Positions 43,298 to 60,067 of a stretch of 64,000 nt of DNA are shown here, piece after piece. The DNA is from Polymorphospora lycopeni (lineage in GTDB: Bacteria; Actinomycetota; Actinomycetes; Mycobacteriales; Micromonosporaceae): the NCBI RefSeq assembly GCF_042237075.1, contig NZ_JBCGDC010000028.1:9913-73912 (forward strand), given 5' to 3'. The notes below the pieces were generated by a model that had not been told where the DNA came from, searched no databases, and was given only the letters and a program-made list of their open reading frames with translations. Numbering within the stretch: position 1 is the first letter of the stretch; each line of letters opens with the position of its first letter. A program made the position numbers and the translations under genes.

Positions 43298-44059
43298 TCA
43301 GCGGTTGATGACCGCGGGCTCGGCGGTCTTCGCCTCGAACGGCAGGATCACCAGCGGCTGCGGCTGCCCGTCGGGGCCCTGGAAGGTGACCAGCGCGAGC
43401 TGGGCCGGGGCATACCGGGGGTTGACCGTCGCGTCGACCTTCCGCACCTGCGCGAAGACCTCGTCGCGCAGGCCGATGCTCTGCGACAGCGTCTGGCGGT
43501 CCTGCGTGCCGAGGGTGGCGACGAACTCCTCGAAGCTCGGCGCCGGGTCGCGGAAGCCGCCACCCTTCGCCAGCCGGTCGTAGACGTCGCGCAGGTCGGC
43601 CTCGCTCGGCTCGACCGGCTGCGAGGCGCCGACCAGCGCCTGCACGTAGCCCTCGTATTCGGCGAACCGCTGGGTGAACTCCGCGGTCGGCGGCAGCCGG
43701 AGCTGCTGCACGACCTGCTCGACCGCGATCGGGGTCGCGGTCAGGCCCTTCTCCCGGGCGAGCCCGCCGAGCACGTCGATGCCGAGCAGGGTCACCACGA
43801 TGTCCTGCCGGGTGATCGGCAGGGTGACCTCGGTCGGGGTCGGCCCCTCGGTCTGCTCCGGCTGGGCGGCCCGCTGCTGCTCGATCACGGCGGTCAACTG
43901 GTCGAGCGCGTCGTTGTAGAGCGCGTCGACCCGCTTCTCGGTGATGTGGCCGTCGCCGACGTACGCGGCGACGCCCGGCTGCGACCGGCAGGCGGTCATC
44001 CCGCCGAGTCCAAGGGCGGCAATGACTGCTATCGACACCAGACGACGGGCACGCTGCAT
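43298..44059 (-). CDS. SurA N-terminal domain lipoprotein
   Basis: 253 residues. Lipobox LGGMTAC (Cys24), then a SurA-N/trigger-factor-like chaperone region; no complete parvulin PPIase domain is seen. It probably assists folding of secreted proteins outside the membrane. ATG 44059 lies 13 nt after the mfd stop with GAGAG as a weak SD, and mazG starts 4 bp after its stop. Confidence 0.85.
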   Translation of the reverse strand: MQRARRLVSIAVIAALGLGGMTACRSQPGVAAYVGDGHITEKRVDALYNDALDQLTAVIEQQRAAQPEQTEGPTPTEVTLPITRQDIVVTLLGIDVLGGLAREKGLTATPIAVEQVVQQLRLPPTAEFTQRFAEYEGYVQALVGASQPVEPSEADLRDVYDRLAKGGGFRDPAPSFEEFVATLGTQDRQTLSQSIGLRDEVFAQVRKVDATVNPRYAPAQLALVTFQGPDGQPQPLVILPFEAKTAEPAVINR

Positions 44060-44072
44060 GGTCGACACTCTC

Positions 44073-47699
<3,627 letters not shown>

Positions 47700-47878
47700 G
47701 GGACGTCACTTCCTCGCGTGGCACGGGGAGGCACCGGATCGTGGAGGCACGCGCGAGCGCCCCCGCGCCCGGTAGGGGCGGGGGTCGAAGCGTGCCCGAC
47801 CAGCCTATCCCCGCCGGATCCGGGACCGCCGCACGATAACCGCTTGCCCCGTGCCCGTACCTCTGATCGGCTTCCTCG

Positions 47879-48802
47879 ATGGCTGAACAGTGGCGGGTAC
47901 GGTTCGACGCCGAGGTGACCTTCACCAATGGTGGCGGGCTGCGTACCGAGGACTTCCGGCTCGACATCCCGGGGTCGGACATCAGCGACGACGATCTCGC
48001 CGCGCTCTTCGTACGGCACCTGGGGCTGCTCATGGTCGCCGAGGTGCGGATCAGCGGGAAGACCCTGCTCCGCGAGGCGCATCGAGGTGGTCGCGGCACC
48101 GGCACCACCGCCGCTGCCGGGAGTGGGCGGGGCGGGCGGCGGCTGGTCGAACTGAGCCACGTCATCCACGGCGGCATGACGACGCTGCCCGGGTGGCCCG
48201 GCCCGGTGATCGACGAGTGGCTGTCACGCGAGGCGTCCCGGGCCCGCTACGCCGAGGGCGTCGAGTTCCACGTCGCCCGGATCACCATGATCGGCAACAC
48301 GGGTACGTACGTCGACACGCCCGCACACCGCTATGCCGGCACACCCGATCTCTCCGGCGTCGGGCTCGACCGACTCGCCGACCTGCCCGGTCTCGTCGTA
48401 CGCGTCCCGGACGGGATACGTGCCGTCGACCGGCTGCTGCTCGCCCCGTACGAGGTGACCGGCCGGGCGGTGCTGCTGCACACCGGTTGGGACGCGCACT
48501 TCGGCACCGAGCGGTACGGCGGCCCGGATCACCCGTACCTCTCCGGGGACGGGGCGCGGTGGCTGGTCGAACAGGGTGCGGCGCTGGTCGGCATCGACTC
48601 GTTGAACATCGACGACTCCTCCCCCGCCGCCGGCGGGCAGCGGCCGGCGCACAGCGCACTGCTGGCCGCCGGCATCCCGATCGTCGAGCACCTGCGTGGC
48701 CTCGACCAGCTTCCGCCGGAGGGCTTCCGCTTCACCGCGGCGCCACCGATGGTCGCCGGGATGGGCACCCTCCCCGTACGCGCCTTCGCCGTGCTGCCCT
48801 GA
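47879..48802 (+). CDS. cyclase/kynurenine-formamidase-like protein with an N-terminal fused domain
   Basis: 307 residues. The first 68 (WRVRFDAEVTFTNGGGL ... FVRHLGLLMV) form a small domain that can be a separate gene beside such cyclases. Residues about 85-307 are the cyclase fold. The metal signature, usually HxGTHxDxPxH, reads NTGTYVDTPAH, so two metal-ligand histidines are replaced. This variant subfamily exists elsewhere, but catalytic competence and substrate are uncertain. Divergent from mfd. Confidence 0.75.
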   Translation: MAEQWRVRFDAEVTFTNGGGLRTEDFRLDIPGSDISDDDLAALFVRHLGLLMVAEVRISGKTLLREAHRGGRGTGTTAAAGSGRGGRRLVELSHVIHGGMTTLPGWPGPVIDEWLSREASRARYAEGVEFHVARITMIGNTGTYVDTPAHRYAGTPDLSGVGLDRLADLPGLVVRVPDGIRAVDRLLLAPYEVTGRAVLLHTGWDAHFGTERYGGPDHPYLSGDGARWLVEQGAALVGIDSLNIDDSSPAAGGQRPAHSALLAAGIPIVEHLRGLDQLPPEGFRFTAAPPMVAGMGTLPVRAFAVLP

Positions 48803-48863
48803 CTCCACCGTCGGCCGTCGGCGCGGGGCGACGGGGTCGTCCGGCGGGCGACATGCTCGCCGG

Positions 48864-49774
48864 ATGCCACGCACCGCCAAAGTTCCACGAGAGTTGGCCT
48901 TCCTCCCGTTTCTCGGCAGTCGAGCCATCGCCGACGGACTCCTCACCAGGGACATGCTGCGCGGGGCCGCCTATTGCCCGACGTCTACGTGTCCGCTGAC
49001 GGCTACCGTCCCGAGGACCACCGGATGTGGTGCGAGGCCGTCGCGCTGACCCTGCCGCCTGGTGGGGCCTTCTGCGGGCTCAGCGCGGCCTACCTCTGGG
49101 GCGTCGATCTCCTTGATCGGCGAACTCCGGTGTCCGTCGCACTGCCGGACGGTGCCCGGCGCCGGCGACACCCACGAATCCGGTACGGCTACCCCCGCCT
49201 GGCCCCCGGCGACCGCGACCGCCTGGCGGGACTCCCGGTCACTACACCCGTCCGAACCGCATACGACCTCGGCCGGCAGGCATCCACGACCGAAGGCGTC
49301 GTCGCCGTCGACGCACTGCTCGGCCGGCGACTCGTCCGGGTCGACCAACTCAGGGAGTACGCCGCCGCGCGGCGGCGCCGGCCCGGCGTGGACAGGTTCA
49401 GGCGGGCTCTCGCCCTCGCCGATCCGCTGAGCGGTTCCCCGATGGAGACCCGGCTCCGGCTCACCCTTGTCAAGGGTGGCCTCCCAACGCCGGTACTCCA
49501 GTTCGAGATCCACGACGGCCGGGGCGGATTCATCGGTCGAGTCGACCTCGCCTACCCACAGTGGCGTATCGCGATCGAATACGAAGGCAACCATCACCGG
49601 GAACGCTCACAGTTCCGCCGGGACATCGCCCGACTGAACGCGCTGCGGGCGCAGGGTTGGCTCGTACTCCGGTTCACCGCCGACGACGTGCTCCGGCAGC
49701 CGGCACGGCTGCTCGCTCTGGTCTGCCAGGCGGTCCAGGAACGCCGCCGGACCGCACCGCCGGCCACGAACTGA
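48864..49774 (+). pseudogene. frameshifted DUF559 protein with AbiEi-like N-terminal helices
   Basis: Two frames carry one gene. Frame 1 (ATG 48864) gives PRELAFLPFLGSRAIADG and DMLRG, the wHTH-like N-terminus. Frame 2 continues as RLLPDVYVSADGY and the DUF559 nuclease-like C-terminal domain (VDLAYPQWRIAIEYEGNHH, then LRFTADDVLRQP). One base appears to be missing in the GGGG tract at 48963-48966. It could be a genuine loss or a homopolymer error; the second frame alone would start at TTG 48974. Family roles are unclear (Vsr-like/AbiEi-like). Confidence 0.75.
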
Positions 49775-49825
49775 GCGTGAGAGGGGTTATCCAGCGGTGA
49801 TAACCCCTCTCACGCTCAGTTCGTG
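49765..49825. terminator. perfect 27-bp hairpin at the end of the DUF559 gene
   Basis: Arms 49765-49791 and 49799-49825 are exact complements (inner part GAGAGGGGTTATC) around a 7-nt loop CAGCGGT. The stop codon of the DUF559 gene lies in the left arm. It converges with the LD-carboxypeptidase gene and is probably a bidirectional terminator. Confidence 0.85.
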
Positions 49826-49871
49826 CCGGGCACCGAGGCGGCGGGCGGCAGTCAGGACAGACGGGCGTCCG

Positions 49872-50966
49872 TCAGTAGCGGACGGAGATGCGGCGTTGGG
49901 CGGCGTCGACGCGGGCGAGGCCGCCGTACGGGATGATCAACTGTGGGTCGGTGTGGCCGAGGTCCGCGTCGAAGACGAGCACGGCGTCCGGGTTGTACTC
50001 CCCGACGGCGCGGGTGACCGCCGCACGCTGGGCCGCCGCGTACTCCTGCTTCTGCGGCGGCGACAGCCGCTTGGCGAAGTCCCAGGACTTGGGGCGGCCG
50101 ACGACGACGGCCGGGAACTTCGTCAGCAGGCCGCGCTCGCCGAGGTTGCGCAGGATGCGGTAGACCTCGACGTCCGACGGCAACTCTTCCGACGTCTCCA
50201 CGACCAGGATGCCGCCCCGCTCGACGGCACCACCCGACGCGGTGGCAGCGCCCGACGCCACGGCGGGGTCGGGCGGCGGGCCCAGCCACGGGGTCGGGCC
50301 GACCCGGTTCGTGGCGAGCAGCCAGTGGAGGATCTCCAGGTTGCCGCCCCAGACCGGCCCCTCGACCACCGTCGCCGGCCCCTGCCAGTGCCATCCCGTC
50401 CCGGGAAACATCGGCGGGTCGCGGTCGAGGTTGGCCGGGTCGGCCCAGTCGGCGGGCTCGTCGGTCCAACTGTCGGCGGGTGTGAGGTCGTACCAGCCGG
50501 ACGTGAACAGGGCGGCGCGCAGCGACTCCGCGCTCTGCGGGTGCAGCGCCCCTGGCCTGCCGAGGTGCACCAGGACCGAACCCCCGTGATACGACACGAT
50601 GCCGAGCCCGAAGAGGTGGTTGAGCAGGTTGGTGTTGTCGGAGTAGCCGAAGAACGGCTTCGGGTTGGCGCGCAGCACGGCGTCGTCGAGGTGCGGGACG
50701 ACGGTGATCTGGTCGTCGCCGCCGACGGTGGCGAGTACGGCGGTGATCGTCGGGTCGGCGAACGCGGCTGTGATGTCCCGGGCCCGGTCGGTGGCGCTGG
50801 CCCCCATCACCCGGGTGGTCGGGTATTCGACCGGTTCGAGGAGGAACTCCTCGCGCAGCCGGCGCAGGCCGAGTTCGTACACGTGCGGGAAGATCGCCGG
50901 CAGGCCGGCGGACGGGGAGATCACCGCGACCCGGTCACCGGGCTTCGGCTTCGGCGGATAGCGCAT
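49872..50966 (-). CDS. LD-carboxypeptidase family (S66) protein
   Basis: 364 residues. The S66 triad is visible: Ser109 in FGYSDNTNL, Glu in VVETSEE and His in DLGHTDPQ. S66 enzymes trim murein tetrapeptides or hydrolyse microcin-like peptide nucleotides (MccF). An insertion (WHWQGPATVVEGPVWGGN) and the overall size are closer to MccF-like immunity or self-resistance proteins than to LdcA. ATG 50966 lies 8 nt after TAGCGT. Confidence 0.88.
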   Translation of the reverse strand: MRYPPKPKPGDRVAVISPSAGLPAIFPHVYELGLRRLREEFLLEPVEYPTTRVMGASATDRARDITAAFADPTITAVLATVGGDDQITVVPHLDDAVLRANPKPFFGYSDNTNLLNHLFGLGIVSYHGGSVLVHLGRPGALHPQSAESLRAALFTSGWYDLTPADSWTDEPADWADPANLDRDPPMFPGTGWHWQGPATVVEGPVWGGNLEILHWLLATNRVGPTPWLGPPPDPAVASGAATASGGAVERGGILVVETSEELPSDVEVYRILRNLGERGLLTKFPAVVVGRPKSWDFAKRLSPPQKQEYAAAQRAAVTRAVGEYNPDAVLVFDADLGHTDPQLIIPYGGLARVDAAQRRISVRY

Positions 50967-51168
50967 GCCGACCGACGCTATCCCTGGCCGGCGGCCCGGG
51001 CACGCGGTTTTCGGCCCACTTACTTATCGCACCTTTCGGGCGATATAGGGTAGCGATCAGGTAACCCCTGAGACTTGACTCACCACCCCGACCCCGGCCG
51101 GTGGCACCGCCGATAGCATTCTTGGAGCCGGACAGCGCTGTCCTCCGTACAACTGTAAGGAGCGCACG

Positions 51169-53955
<2,787 letters not shown>

Positions 53956-53987
53956 CCCTGGCCCCACGCGGCGGGGCGGCGGTGGCG

Positions 53988-54143
53988 NNNNNNNNNNNNN
54001 NNNNNNNNNNNNNNNNNNNNNNNNNNNNNNNNNNNNNNNNNNNNNNNNNNNNNNNNNNNNNNNNNNNNNNNNNNNNNNNNNNNNNNNNNNNNNNNNNNNN
54101 NNNNNNNNNNNNNNNNNNNNNNNNNNNNNNNNNNNNNNNNNNN
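53988..54143. other. assembly gap (156 N)
   Basis: It lies between the ppc stop and palindromic element D in a convergent intergenic region. The flanks are (C/G)-only and probably fold strongly. Confidence 0.95.
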
Positions 54144-54180
54144 CCGCCGCCCCCCGCCCGCGCCGCCCGGCCGTCACCAG

Positions 54181-54260
54181 CAAGATCCGCGTGATCAGGG
54201 AGTACGTCGCGCGGCACGCCGACGACACGCGGGACTTGGTCCCTGATCACGGGGATCTTG
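54181..54260. repeat. 80-bp palindromic intergenic element, copy D
   Basis: 20-bp arms (54181-54200 / 54241-54260) with one mismatch enclose a 40-nt loop with CACGCCGACGACACGC. It lies 5 bp from the 3' end of the ABC permease gene, convergent with ppc. The loop aligns with that of copy B, and in reverse with copy A. Confidence 0.85.
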
Positions 54261-54265
54261 AGGGG

Positions 54266-54976
54266 TCAGCTCGTTTCGCCGGCGACGCTGAAGGAGCGCA
54301 GCCGGTCGACGGCCAGCACCGTCCCGGCCACGGTGATCAGGACGCTCATCACCACGGCCAGCGGGATGCCGACCGTGGCGGTCAGGATCTCGGTCGGGGC
54401 GATCTTGTCGGCCAGCGCCACCACGTACTGCTGGATGGACAGCACCCGGGTGCCGCTGACGAAGTTGCCGAGCAGCCCCTCCCAGATCAGCACGTAGACC
54501 AGGCCGAGCAGCACCGGCCGCCGGGTGAGCAGGCTCAGCGCCAGGAAGAACGCCGAGTAAGCCAGCGCACCGATCGCGCTGACCGCGACCAGGGCCAGCC
54601 CGAACCGTACCGAGTGGGCGAGCACCCCGGCGATGTAGAGCGGGATCGCGGCGGTGACCGTGGTGACCGCGGTCGCCACGAACAGCTTGGGCAGGATGAT
54701 CTGCCAGCGGGGCAGCGGCGTGGTCAGGATGTGGACGACGGTTCCGTCGTCGATCTCGGAGCCGAGTACGCCGGTGCCGACGATGAGCGCGACGACGGGC
54801 AGTACGACGGCCAGCCCGAGGCCGAGCACGACCGCCTGCCCCCAGGCGTCGGGGTCGATGCCGACGATCCGGGACGCGACGGCGAGCGCGACCACCAGCA
54901 GCGGTAGTGGGACCAGCAGCAGGAACCGGCGGCGACCGAACAGGCCGCGGGCGGTGATCCAGGTGACGGTGGACAA
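54266..54976 (-). CDS. ABC-2 type transporter permease (second system of the operon)
   Basis: 236 residues with six hydrophobic helices, no large loops and the ABC-2 permease layout. TTG start at 54976 with GAGGAG 6 nt upstream. It is the last of four cotranscribed genes and pairs with the ATPase at 55022-56008, 45 bp upstream. The substrate is unknown. The stop is immediately followed by palindromic element D. Confidence 0.85.
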   Translation of the reverse strand: MSTVTWITARGLFGRRRFLLLVPLPLLVVALAVASRIVGIDPDAWGQAVVLGLGLAVVLPVVALIVGTGVLGSEIDDGTVVHILTTPLPRWQIILPKLFVATAVTTVTAAIPLYIAGVLAHSVRFGLALVAVSAIGALAYSAFFLALSLLTRRPVLLGLVYVLIWEGLLGNFVSGTRVLSIQQYVVALADKIAPTEILTATVGIPLAVVMSVLITVAGTVLAVDRLRSFSVAGETS

Positions 54977-55021
54977 GAAGACTCCTCTATGGACGATCGG
55001 CGGGCGCGGTGCCGGGCACGG

Positions 55022-56004
<983 letters not shown>

Positions 56005-56008
<4 letters not shown>

Positions 56009-56904
56009 GAGGCGGCGACCTTCCGGTATCGGGCGAGCAGCAGCAGGACGCAGGCGGCGACGAGGGCGACGGCGAACAGGGCGTACACGGGTCCGAAGTC
56101 ACCGGGCATGCCCCCGGCCCCGCCGTCGAAGGTGATCAGCTGGTCGCGGAACAGCCAGATGCCGATGCCCTGCACGAGGGTGGACGGGGCGGCGATCCCG
56201 GCCAGTTCGTTGACGGCCTGCGACGGCATGACCGACAGCACGCCGGCGACCGGGGTGGTCATCAGGAAGACGGCGACGATGCCGCCGGCGGCGAACGCCC
56301 GCTTGCCGGTCAGGGAGGCGACGAGCAACCCGACGACGCCGAAGAGAACCGCCCACATGCCGGCGTAGAGCAGTCCGGGCACCAGGTCGAGGAACTCGTC
56401 CCAGACCGCGCCGGCGCCGCCCTCGATGGTGAACGCGGCCCCGAGGAACATCAGCAGCTGCGGTCCGCCGAGCAGCAGCCAGACCGCGGTGACGAGGGCG
56501 ACCAGCTTCGCCAGGGCGTAGTCGCCGCGGCGCAACGGCCGGGAGAAGTAGAGCGGCAGGACGCCGCTGCGCAGGTCGCGGGAGACCAGCTCGGGCGCGA
56601 CGATGGCGACGAAGAAGATGATCAGCCAGCTCAGCCCGTCGGCGAACTGGGCATAGGTGAACAGGACCTCGCCGAGTTGGGTCCGTACGCCGGTCGCGAT
56701 GACCGCGACGAGGGTGACGATGCCGACGATCAGCCAGGGGAAGATCTTCGCCTTGGCGCTGCGGCCGAGGCCGAACGCCGTACGCAGCGCGTGTACGTAG
56801 AGCGAGCCGACCACGTACCGCCGGCCGAGCCGCGGCCCGGTGTAGCGCTGGTAGCCGATGTCGTGGATGACGCCCGCCGGGGCGTGGGTCTCAGGCGTGG
56901 GCAC
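56005..56904 (-). CDS. ABC-2 type transporter permease (first system)
   Basis: 299 residues. A 40-residue N-terminal cytoplasmic stretch starts with IGYQRYTGPRLGR, a motif common in this permease subfamily, then six or seven helices. GTG 56904 overlaps the ATPase stop by 14 bp, with GGGAGA as SD. It pairs with the ATPase at 56891-57811. The export substrate is unknown. Confidence 0.88.
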
Positions 56905-57811
56905 TGGTGGTCTCCCTCTGGGCGAACAGCTCGGCCACCCGGTGCCGCCGCTGGTCGAGACGGTGCAGCGGCAGCTCGAGTTCGGCCACCGCGGTCATGA
57001 TGAGGTCGTACGTCCGGTCGTTCTCGACCGGTACGAGCAGCAGCCGGCCCTCGCGGCGCACCGGCAGCCGGTCCGCGGTGAGGCGGGCGGCGAGCTCGTC
57101 GACGCCCTCGCTGACCTCGATGGTGAGCACGTCGGTGGCGCCGGTCATGGCCGAGATGTTGTCGGCGCGCAGCAGCCGGCCGCCGTCGATCGCGATCAGC
57201 GAGTCGCAGATCCGCTCGACCTCGCCGAGCAGGTGTGAGCAGACGAGTACGGAGATGCCGAACTCGGTGCCGATGCGCTGGATGAGGTTGAGCATCGCGT
57301 CGCGGCCGGCCGGGTCGAGCCCGTTGGTGGGCTCGTCGAGCAGCAGCAGGTCGGGGTCGTGCACGAGCGCCTGGGCGAGCTTGACCCGCTGCTTCATGCC
57401 GGTGGAGTAGCCACCGATCTGCCGGTAGCGCTCCTCGTAGAGGCCGACGTGGCGCAGCGCCTCCGAAGCCCGCTCCCGGGCGATGGTGCGCGGCAACCCG
57501 CTGATCCGACCGAGGTGGGTGACGAATTCGGCCGCCGACAGGTCGGGCGGCAGGCTCTCGTGTTCGGGCATGTAGCCGACCCGGGCCCGGACCTGCTCGG
57601 CCTGCGTCGTGGGGTCGAGATCGAGGACCCGGAGCTGGCCGCTGCTCGGTTCGAGCAGACCGAGCATGATCTTGATGAAGGTCGACTTGCCCGCGCCGTT
57701 GGCGCCGACCAGGCCGACGATGCCCGGCTCGACCGTCACCGTCAGGTCGGACAGGGCGGTCACCCGCCCGCCGTACGTCTTGGTGAGCGACTGGGTCGCG
57801 ATAAGTGTCAC
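56891..57811 (-). CDS. ABC transporter ATP-binding protein (first system)
   Basis: 306 residues. Walker A GANGAGKST, Q-loop region, signature YSTGMKQRVKLAQAL, Walker B LLLLDEPTNGLD and H-loop CSHLLGE are intact, followed by a C-terminal domain. It is the first gene of the four-gene ATPase-permease-ATPase-permease operon. GTG 57811 is 6 nt from TACGCT on the minus strand, so the operon mRNA is probably leaderless. No regulator gene is adjacent. Confidence 0.92.
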   Translation of the reverse strand: MTLIATQSLTKTYGGRVTALSDLTVTVEPGIVGLVGANGAGKSTFIKIMLGLLEPSSGQLRVLDLDPTTQAEQVRARVGYMPEHESLPPDLSAAEFVTHLGRISGLPRTIARERASEALRHVGLYEERYRQIGGYSTGMKQRVKLAQALVHDPDLLLLDEPTNGLDPAGRDAMLNLIQRIGTEFGISVLVCSHLLGEVERICDSLIAIDGGRLLRADNISAMTGATDVLTIEVSEGVDELAARLTADRLPVRREGRLLLVPVENDRTYDLIMTAVAELELPLHRLDQRRHRVAELFAQRETTSAHA

Positions 57812-58079
57812 GCGCCCAGCGTAGGGATCGGCGGGCCGTCGTGGGACCGACCGAAGTCGACCCTTTTCCCTGAGCTTGCCCTGACGCTCCCGTCCGGCGA
57901 CCCTAGGGGCGGACCCGGGGCAGCAGCGCGGCGCCCGCCATCGGTGCGCGATGATGGGGCAGGTTCCGGGACGGTAACGGCTGGGACGGAGGCGGTGCCG
58001 CGGCAACCGCGCCGTGGCACTCTCGACCGATGCCCGCCGGGGCTGCGAAACTGTGTGCCGGTCAGCAGTTGGGGGTGCG

Positions 58080-59627
58080 ATGAGCAACGGGTGGGTGCTG
58101 CCCGATGGGGTGCTGCGGGACGCGCCGGCTTACACGCCGCGCCCGCACGAACTGGCCGACCTGGAGCTGCTGCTCTCCGGCGCGTACGCCCCGCTGACCG
58201 GGTTCCTCGGCAGGGTCGACCTGTCCGCGCTGCACCACCGGGCCCGGCTCGCCGACGGCACGCCGTGGCCGGTGCCGGTGACGCTGGAGGTGCCGGTCCA
58301 ACTGGTCACCAACTTCGACCTGGACAACCCGTTGCACCGGGTGCTGGTGCTGACCGATCCGGAGGGTGCCCCGCTGGCGGCGGTCGACGTCACCGACCTC
58401 TGGTCGACCCGCGACGGCTGGGCCGGCGTCGGGGGCACGGTCCGGCGGCTCGGCGACGGCGCCAACGGCCCGTTCCAGCGGCTGCGCCGGGCACCGGCCG
58501 AGATCCGCGGGCTGCTGCCGCCCGGCCGGGTGCTGGGGGTGCTCGCCGACCGGCCGCTGCACCGGCCGCAACTGGCCCAGATCGCGCACGCGGCCCGTAC
58601 CCTCGCCGCCCATGTGCTGATCCTGATCCCGTTGACCGAGCACGGGATCGACGGGCTCGCGCCCGAGGTGCTGGTCCGCAGCGTCTTCGCGGCCCGCGAC
58701 CGGATGCCGCCGGCCACCCTGGTCGTGGTTCCGATGGCCCGGCGCGGCGACGAGATCCGCGACGCGTTGCTGCGGGCCCGGGTCGCCGCCGCGTACGGCG
58801 TGACCCATCTGCTGTCGACCGGTGACACGCTTTCCGGCGGCGGGTTGCGGGTGCTGGTGCCCCGCGAACTCGCCTACGACAGCCGCGACGGCCAGTGGCG
58901 CTGGCGCGACGACATCCCGCCGCGCAACCGGCGGCTGGCGCTGAGCCCGGCCGAGATCGAGGACCTCCTCGACCGCGGGTTCCCGCTGCCGGAATGGCAC
59001 ACGCCGCCGGCGGTCGCCAAGGAACTCGCCCGGGCCCGGCCGCCGCGCCGCTTCCGTGGACTGGTGCTGTTCTTCACCGGTCTGTCCGGGTCGGGCAAGT
59101 CGACGATCGCCCGGGGGGTCGCCGACGCGCTGCGGGAGAGCGGCGAACGGACGGTCACCCTGCTCGACGGTGACGTCGTACGCCGGGAACTGTCCGCCGG
59201 GCTCGGATTCAGCAAGGCCGACCGGGATCTCAACGTACGCCGGATCGGTTGGGTCGCGGCGGAGGTGGCCCGCCACCACGGGCTGGCGATCTGCTGCCCG
59301 ATCGCCCCGTACGAACGGGCCCGGGCGACCGCGCGGGCGATGGCGCACGCCGCCGGGGCGGGCTTCGTGCTGGTACACGTCGCCACCCCGCTGGAGGTGT
59401 GCGAGCGGCGCGACCGCAAGGGCCTCTACGCGCGGGCCCGCGCCGGCCAACTGACCGGGATGACCGGCATCGACGACCCGTACGAGGTGCCGACCGACGC
59501 CGAACTTGTCGTGGACACCAGCAACTCGAGCATCGAGGCGGGTGTCGAGGCGGTCCTGCACTACCTGATCGAGACCGGCTGGGTGGAGCCCCATCTCCCC
59601 CCGACGGAGGCCTTAACCGGGCCTTAG
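58080..59627 (+). CDS. adenylyl-sulfate (APS) kinase fused to a degenerate ATP-sulfurylase-like domain
   Basis: 515 residues. The C-terminal 180 form an APS kinase: P-loop FTGLSGSGKST, RDLNVRRIGWVA, and KGLYARARAGQLTGMTGID. The N-terminal 320 resemble ATP sulfurylase (PUA-like part, then catalytic fold). The QxRNxxHxxH active-site motif is replaced by ADRPLHRPQLAQIAHA, so adenylylation activity is probably lost. PAPS made by the kinase would serve sulfation or assimilation. No cysD/cysN is nearby. Confidence 0.88.
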   Translation: MSNGWVLPDGVLRDAPAYTPRPHELADLELLLSGAYAPLTGFLGRVDLSALHHRARLADGTPWPVPVTLEVPVQLVTNFDLDNPLHRVLVLTDPEGAPLAAVDVTDLWSTRDGWAGVGGTVRRLGDGANGPFQRLRRAPAEIRGLLPPGRVLGVLADRPLHRPQLAQIAHAARTLAAHVLILIPLTEHGIDGLAPEVLVRSVFAARDRMPPATLVVVPMARRGDEIRDALLRARVAAAYGVTHLLSTGDTLSGGGLRVLVPRELAYDSRDGQWRWRDDIPPRNRRLALSPAEIEDLLDRGFPLPEWHTPPAVAKELARARPPRRFRGLVLFFTGLSGSGKSTIARGVADALRESGERTVTLLDGDVVRRELSAGLGFSKADRDLNVRRIGWVAAEVARHHGLAICCPIAPYERARATARAMAHAAGAGFVLVHVATPLEVCERRDRKGLYARARAGQLTGMTGIDDPYEVPTDAELVVDTSNSSIEAGVEAVLHYLIETGWVEPHLPPTEALTGP

Positions 59628-59698
59628 CTCCGGCACAGCGCGGCGCTATCCCGTCCCGGGCGAACCTTTGGTCCACAGGCAACCGAAGGAGGCCCACC

Positions 59699-60067
59699 AT
59701 GACCCGCAAAACGATCGTCGCCCTGGCCGTCGGCGGCGTCGCCGCCCTGGCGATCACCGGTACGGCGATCGCCGCCGTGGCGGCGGACACCGGCCAGGAC
59801 CGCCGGCCGGCCGTGACGGCCGCGCGGACCGGCGACGCCGGCACCGGCCCGGCGACCGATCCGGTCTCGGCGGAGCGCGCGAAGGAGATCGCGCTCGCCC
59901 GGGTCGGCGGCGGCACCGTCGAGGAGGTCGACCGGGACCGGGAGCACGGCCGCCCGGTCTGGGAGGTCGAGATCTACAAGGGCCAGGTCGAATACGAGGT
60001 CGACGTCGACCGGGAGACCGGCGAGATCGTCAAGTTCGAGCAGGACGACGACCGCGACGACGACTGA
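59699..60067 (+). CDS. secreted PepSY-domain protein
   Basis: 122 residues. A signal peptide (about 1-29, ending AVAA) is followed by a short linker and one PepSY domain (ERAKEIALARVGGG ... RPVWEVEIYKGQVEYEVDVD). The C-terminus is acidic. PepSY domains are often inhibitors or chaperones of secreted proteases. ATG with GAAGGAGG 6 nt upstream. The 3' end lies in the duplicated 94-bp segment. Confidence 0.88.
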   Translation: MTRKTIVALAVGGVAALAITGTAIAAVAADTGQDRRPAVTAARTGDAGTGPATDPVSAERAKEIALARVGGGTVEEVDRDREHGRPVWEVEIYKGQVEYEVDVDRETGEIVKFEQDDDRDDD

